Positions 61,996 to 64,000 of a stretch of 64,000 nt of DNA are shown here, piece after piece (the stretch's first letter is position 1; each line of letters starts with the position of its first letter). A program made the translations under genes and the position numbers. The stretch is from contig NC_089978.1 in assembly GCF_036417845.1 (NCBI RefSeq), forward strand, positions 136,642,288 through 136,706,287, read 5' to 3'. The notes below the pieces were generated by a model, which was not told the origin of the DNA, did not search any database, and worked only from the letters and a program-made list of their open reading frames with translations. Source of the stretch: Apteryx mantelli. Its lineage: Eukaryota; Chordata; Aves; Apterygiformes; Apterygidae.

Positions 61996-62884
61996 ACTTC
62001 CATCTTAAAGTCCCTTGAGAAAGGATGCTATGGTCACTATGGAGTTAAAAGCTTTTTTTTTAAGTAACAGCCAGAGAGCATTTAGCCTCATCATCCTTGT
62101 GCCTCACTGCTCTGCAAAGGCCCCTGAGTCCTTCACTCTGCTAATGGGTTCCTTGAAGCTGGAATGAGGCTTCTTGACCTCTCCTTCCCACAGTGTACCA
62201 TGGAGTCCCTGTTAGTGCTTCTCACTCCAACAGCCACCCCCCCCACCCACCCCCACACACAGATACATGTGCATATCCCTTCCCTGCATTCCCCAAGCAG
62301 TTATATTTCAAAGGAATCAAACACCCCACAGCAGTCAGTTCAACAGACATCCTCCCTAGGAAACTGAATTTCTGGCAATGGAGAGAGTATGGGGAAACTG
62401 TAACAGTGAAATTTGTCAGGAGTAAGAACAAGGAGCAGATCACTCCAGTGGAGACACCCATATCACCCTCTACTTTTAAAAAATAAAGGAAGTGTTAGTA
62501 AAACGCTTTAAGAGATGGAGAAATGGAGATGAGGAATTGGCTAAGGGAGGTAAATCCTAAAAGCAGGGCTAAGTGTCACACCAGGTAGGCAAAAGCAGAT
62601 GCAAGAAAACAAAGGGCTTAATCACCCAAGAGGACCTGCCTGAGTGAGAGTGAGCATGGGAACTTAGGTGTGATGTCAAGGACTATGCCTTTAAGCTAAG
62701 TGTCCCCAGCTGAGAGACTGCTGGGCTATTCCTTGGTACAGCCAGTTGGAACCAGAGATAGAATAGAGCAGATATCTTGCCAGATCCTCAAGCTTCATGG
62801 GATCACTGAACAATATGTGAAGTGCTCCAAAATATATCACTAATTATACATCTCCCACCCATGAGGCATATATATTTATACCCC

Positions 62885-63065
62885 ACTTCTGCAGCATGGT
62901 AGGATCTGAACACCTCACAGCCTTTATTTTTCACAACACCCCACTGAAAGGAGGAAAGATCCTTTTTCAGATGTGGAATGACACAAAGGCAGACTAAAAG
63001 TAGATCCCAGACTAAGATGCCACTATGCTGACCACTGCAGCATTAGCAGTTTCTTAGCCCCTGAA
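62885..63065 (+). repeat. MIR-like SINE fragment
   Basis: The phrases CATGGTAGGATCTGAACACC, TTTATTTTTCACAACACCCC and TTTTTCAGATGTGGAATGAC follow the order of an amniote MIR family ('tcctcacaacaccc ... attttacagatggggaactgaggcacag'). It has a decayed 'gctgaccactgcag' end. Confidence 0.6.
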
Positions 63066-63339
63066 ATGGAAACCAAGAGCCCAGAAGGATAGATGAGCAT
63101 TGCTAATAGGGATCCAAAAAGTTAACGCCTAGAGGAGCTGTAAAGCAAAACAGCCTAGAGGAAATCAGTAAAGCCGAACACTCCAGTCCATGGTGCTTTA
63201 CTCAGCACTGCTGGGAGTTGTTTCCCTCCAGAGGGGACCTGCAAACTTTCGTTTGCACTTGTGCTTTTCTTTCTGAACCAAAGCTCTCCCCTCTGTTTCC
63301 TTCTAAAAAAGTAGCTACCAAAGAATCTGCTCTTTCTCC

Positions 63340-63420
63340 CCATTGACAGAGTAGCTCTATGATTAGTGTACTACCCTAGAACATGAGACACCCATGTTCA
63401 ATTTCTTCTTTAAGGGACCC
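63340..63420 (+). repeat. tRNA-derived SINE fragment
   Basis: GTAGCTCTATGATTAGTGTA (A-box part), CATGAGACACCCATGTTCAA (B-box part) and a pyrimidine-rich tail resemble the tRNA head of a SINE. It is not a functional tRNA gene: no cloverleaf can be closed. Confidence 0.55.
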
Positions 63421-64000
63421 TTTTTTTACTTTCCTAGACATGGTGTTCATGGATCCACAAGGTGCTAACAAACAACTCACCGTGCTATTTTTTTATGCTT
63501 GCTTAGGTCTCATAACTACCTATGGTAGTCCTTAAAATAAACAGATGCTCTGCCTACACTAATAAGTTCAAACACATCCAATAAGCATCATGGGAACATT
63601 TAACTTACAAGCATAGATATGGCCAAAAAATGGCTGGAGCAAAGGGTAGAAGCCAAGATCACCTGCTGTCTGTACATGTGCCAGGTAACCAGTAAGGTAG
63701 GAGACATGCAGCCTCATCGTTGATTTGTGGCCCAATACATCCTTAATTCTTCTTTGCATGGGCCTCCACCACTCCAGTTGTCTGCAATAGTGAGAAAGGC
63801 TTCCCAAGGAGGCTCTTCTAAGAAGAAACACTAATTACCACAGCATTTCATGTGGGATCTGATCTAGCAGGCATACAACCAGTGTTTTCAGAAATAACAT
63901 CATGACAGAAATTTGCTTTCAGTGTATGACAGCCACTGAGTGTGTTTTTTCAGGAACATGTTTCATGGTTTTTAGGTGTGGTTGCCTAAATGCTGCCTAT

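Larger units (their letters stand above)
53000..62880. other. Intergenic region upstream of SLC2A3
   Basis: Ten kilobases with no recognisable gene. It contains a SINE fragment, a polypurine tract, a polypyrimidine tract and an ATG/TGT-rich low-complexity stretch (about 59.14-59.56 kb), listed or mentioned separately. Open frames of 136-162 codons occur (57182-57619, 58251-58718 and 60841-60353) but carry no motif I know and no splice partner. Confidence 0.5.

Noticed and set aside
61576-62067. Overlapping frames rich in Ser/Leu/Phe (+) and Arg/Glu/Lys (-)
   Set aside because: They are produced by the polypyrimidine tract and share no motif with known proteins.
63340-63420. Functional tRNA gene
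   Set aside because: A- and B-box-like words are present but degraded, and no acceptor or anticodon stem can be paired. It is a SINE head.
1-64000. CRISPR array, operons or other prokaryotic systems
   Set aside because: Introns, CR1 and MIR-type repeats and vertebrate gene families show a vertebrate chromosome. No regularly spaced direct-repeat array was seen.

Overview
This is vertebrate (amniote) genomic DNA. It holds three multi-exon protein-coding genes with canonical GT-AG introns, set in long non-coding stretches with old interspersed repeats. The canonical NANOG copy looks like the avian protein as I remember it. Degraded CR1-type LINE reverse-transcriptase remnants and many faded MIR-like and tRNA-derived SINE fragments also fit a sauropsid. 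The retention of so many old SINEs fits a turtle or crocodilian better than a bird, but that is inference and no species is assigned.

Left part (about 4.3-20.8 kb): two complete, intact NANOG-type homeobox genes arranged tail to tail. NANOG copy 1 lies on the + strand in four exons from 4953 to 7779 and encodes 314 aa; its poly(A) signal is near 9584. Copy 2 lies on the - strand in four exons from 20566 down to 14945 and encodes 302 aa; its poly(A) signal is near 14390. Both share exon phases, exactly 90-nt third exons, an N-terminal signature, a central SP/TP-rich block and a homeodomain that matches at 54 of 60 positions. Their C-terminal exons are strongly diverged. The two promoters keep the same order of CCAAT box, a TTTAACATGA word and a TATA-like box. 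This is an old inverted duplication in which both copies remain open, and it is the most interesting feature of the window.

Middle part (about 20.8-40.8 kb): no convincing gene. It holds MIR-like fragments, a + strand CR1 fragment split by a 527-bp solo LTR (perfect 8-bp inverted termini, 5-bp target-site duplication), a second CR1 fragment on the - strand, and simple repeats.

Right part (about 40.8-53 kb): a complete ten-exon SLC2A3 (GLUT3) facilitative glucose transporter on the - strand (496 aa). Its intron phases and exon sizes are those I know for the class I GLUT family. NANOG next to SLC2A3 matches the mammalian gene neighbourhood (NANOG-SLC2A14-SLC2A3), so the locus is orthologous. 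From 53 to 64 kb I see only repeats, a 300-bp polypurine tract, a polypyrimidine tract and unrecognised ORFs.

NANOG acts in the nucleus of pluripotent and germ cells and GLUT3 is a plasma-membrane hexose carrier. They are neighbours by ancient synteny, and nothing here shows shared regulation.
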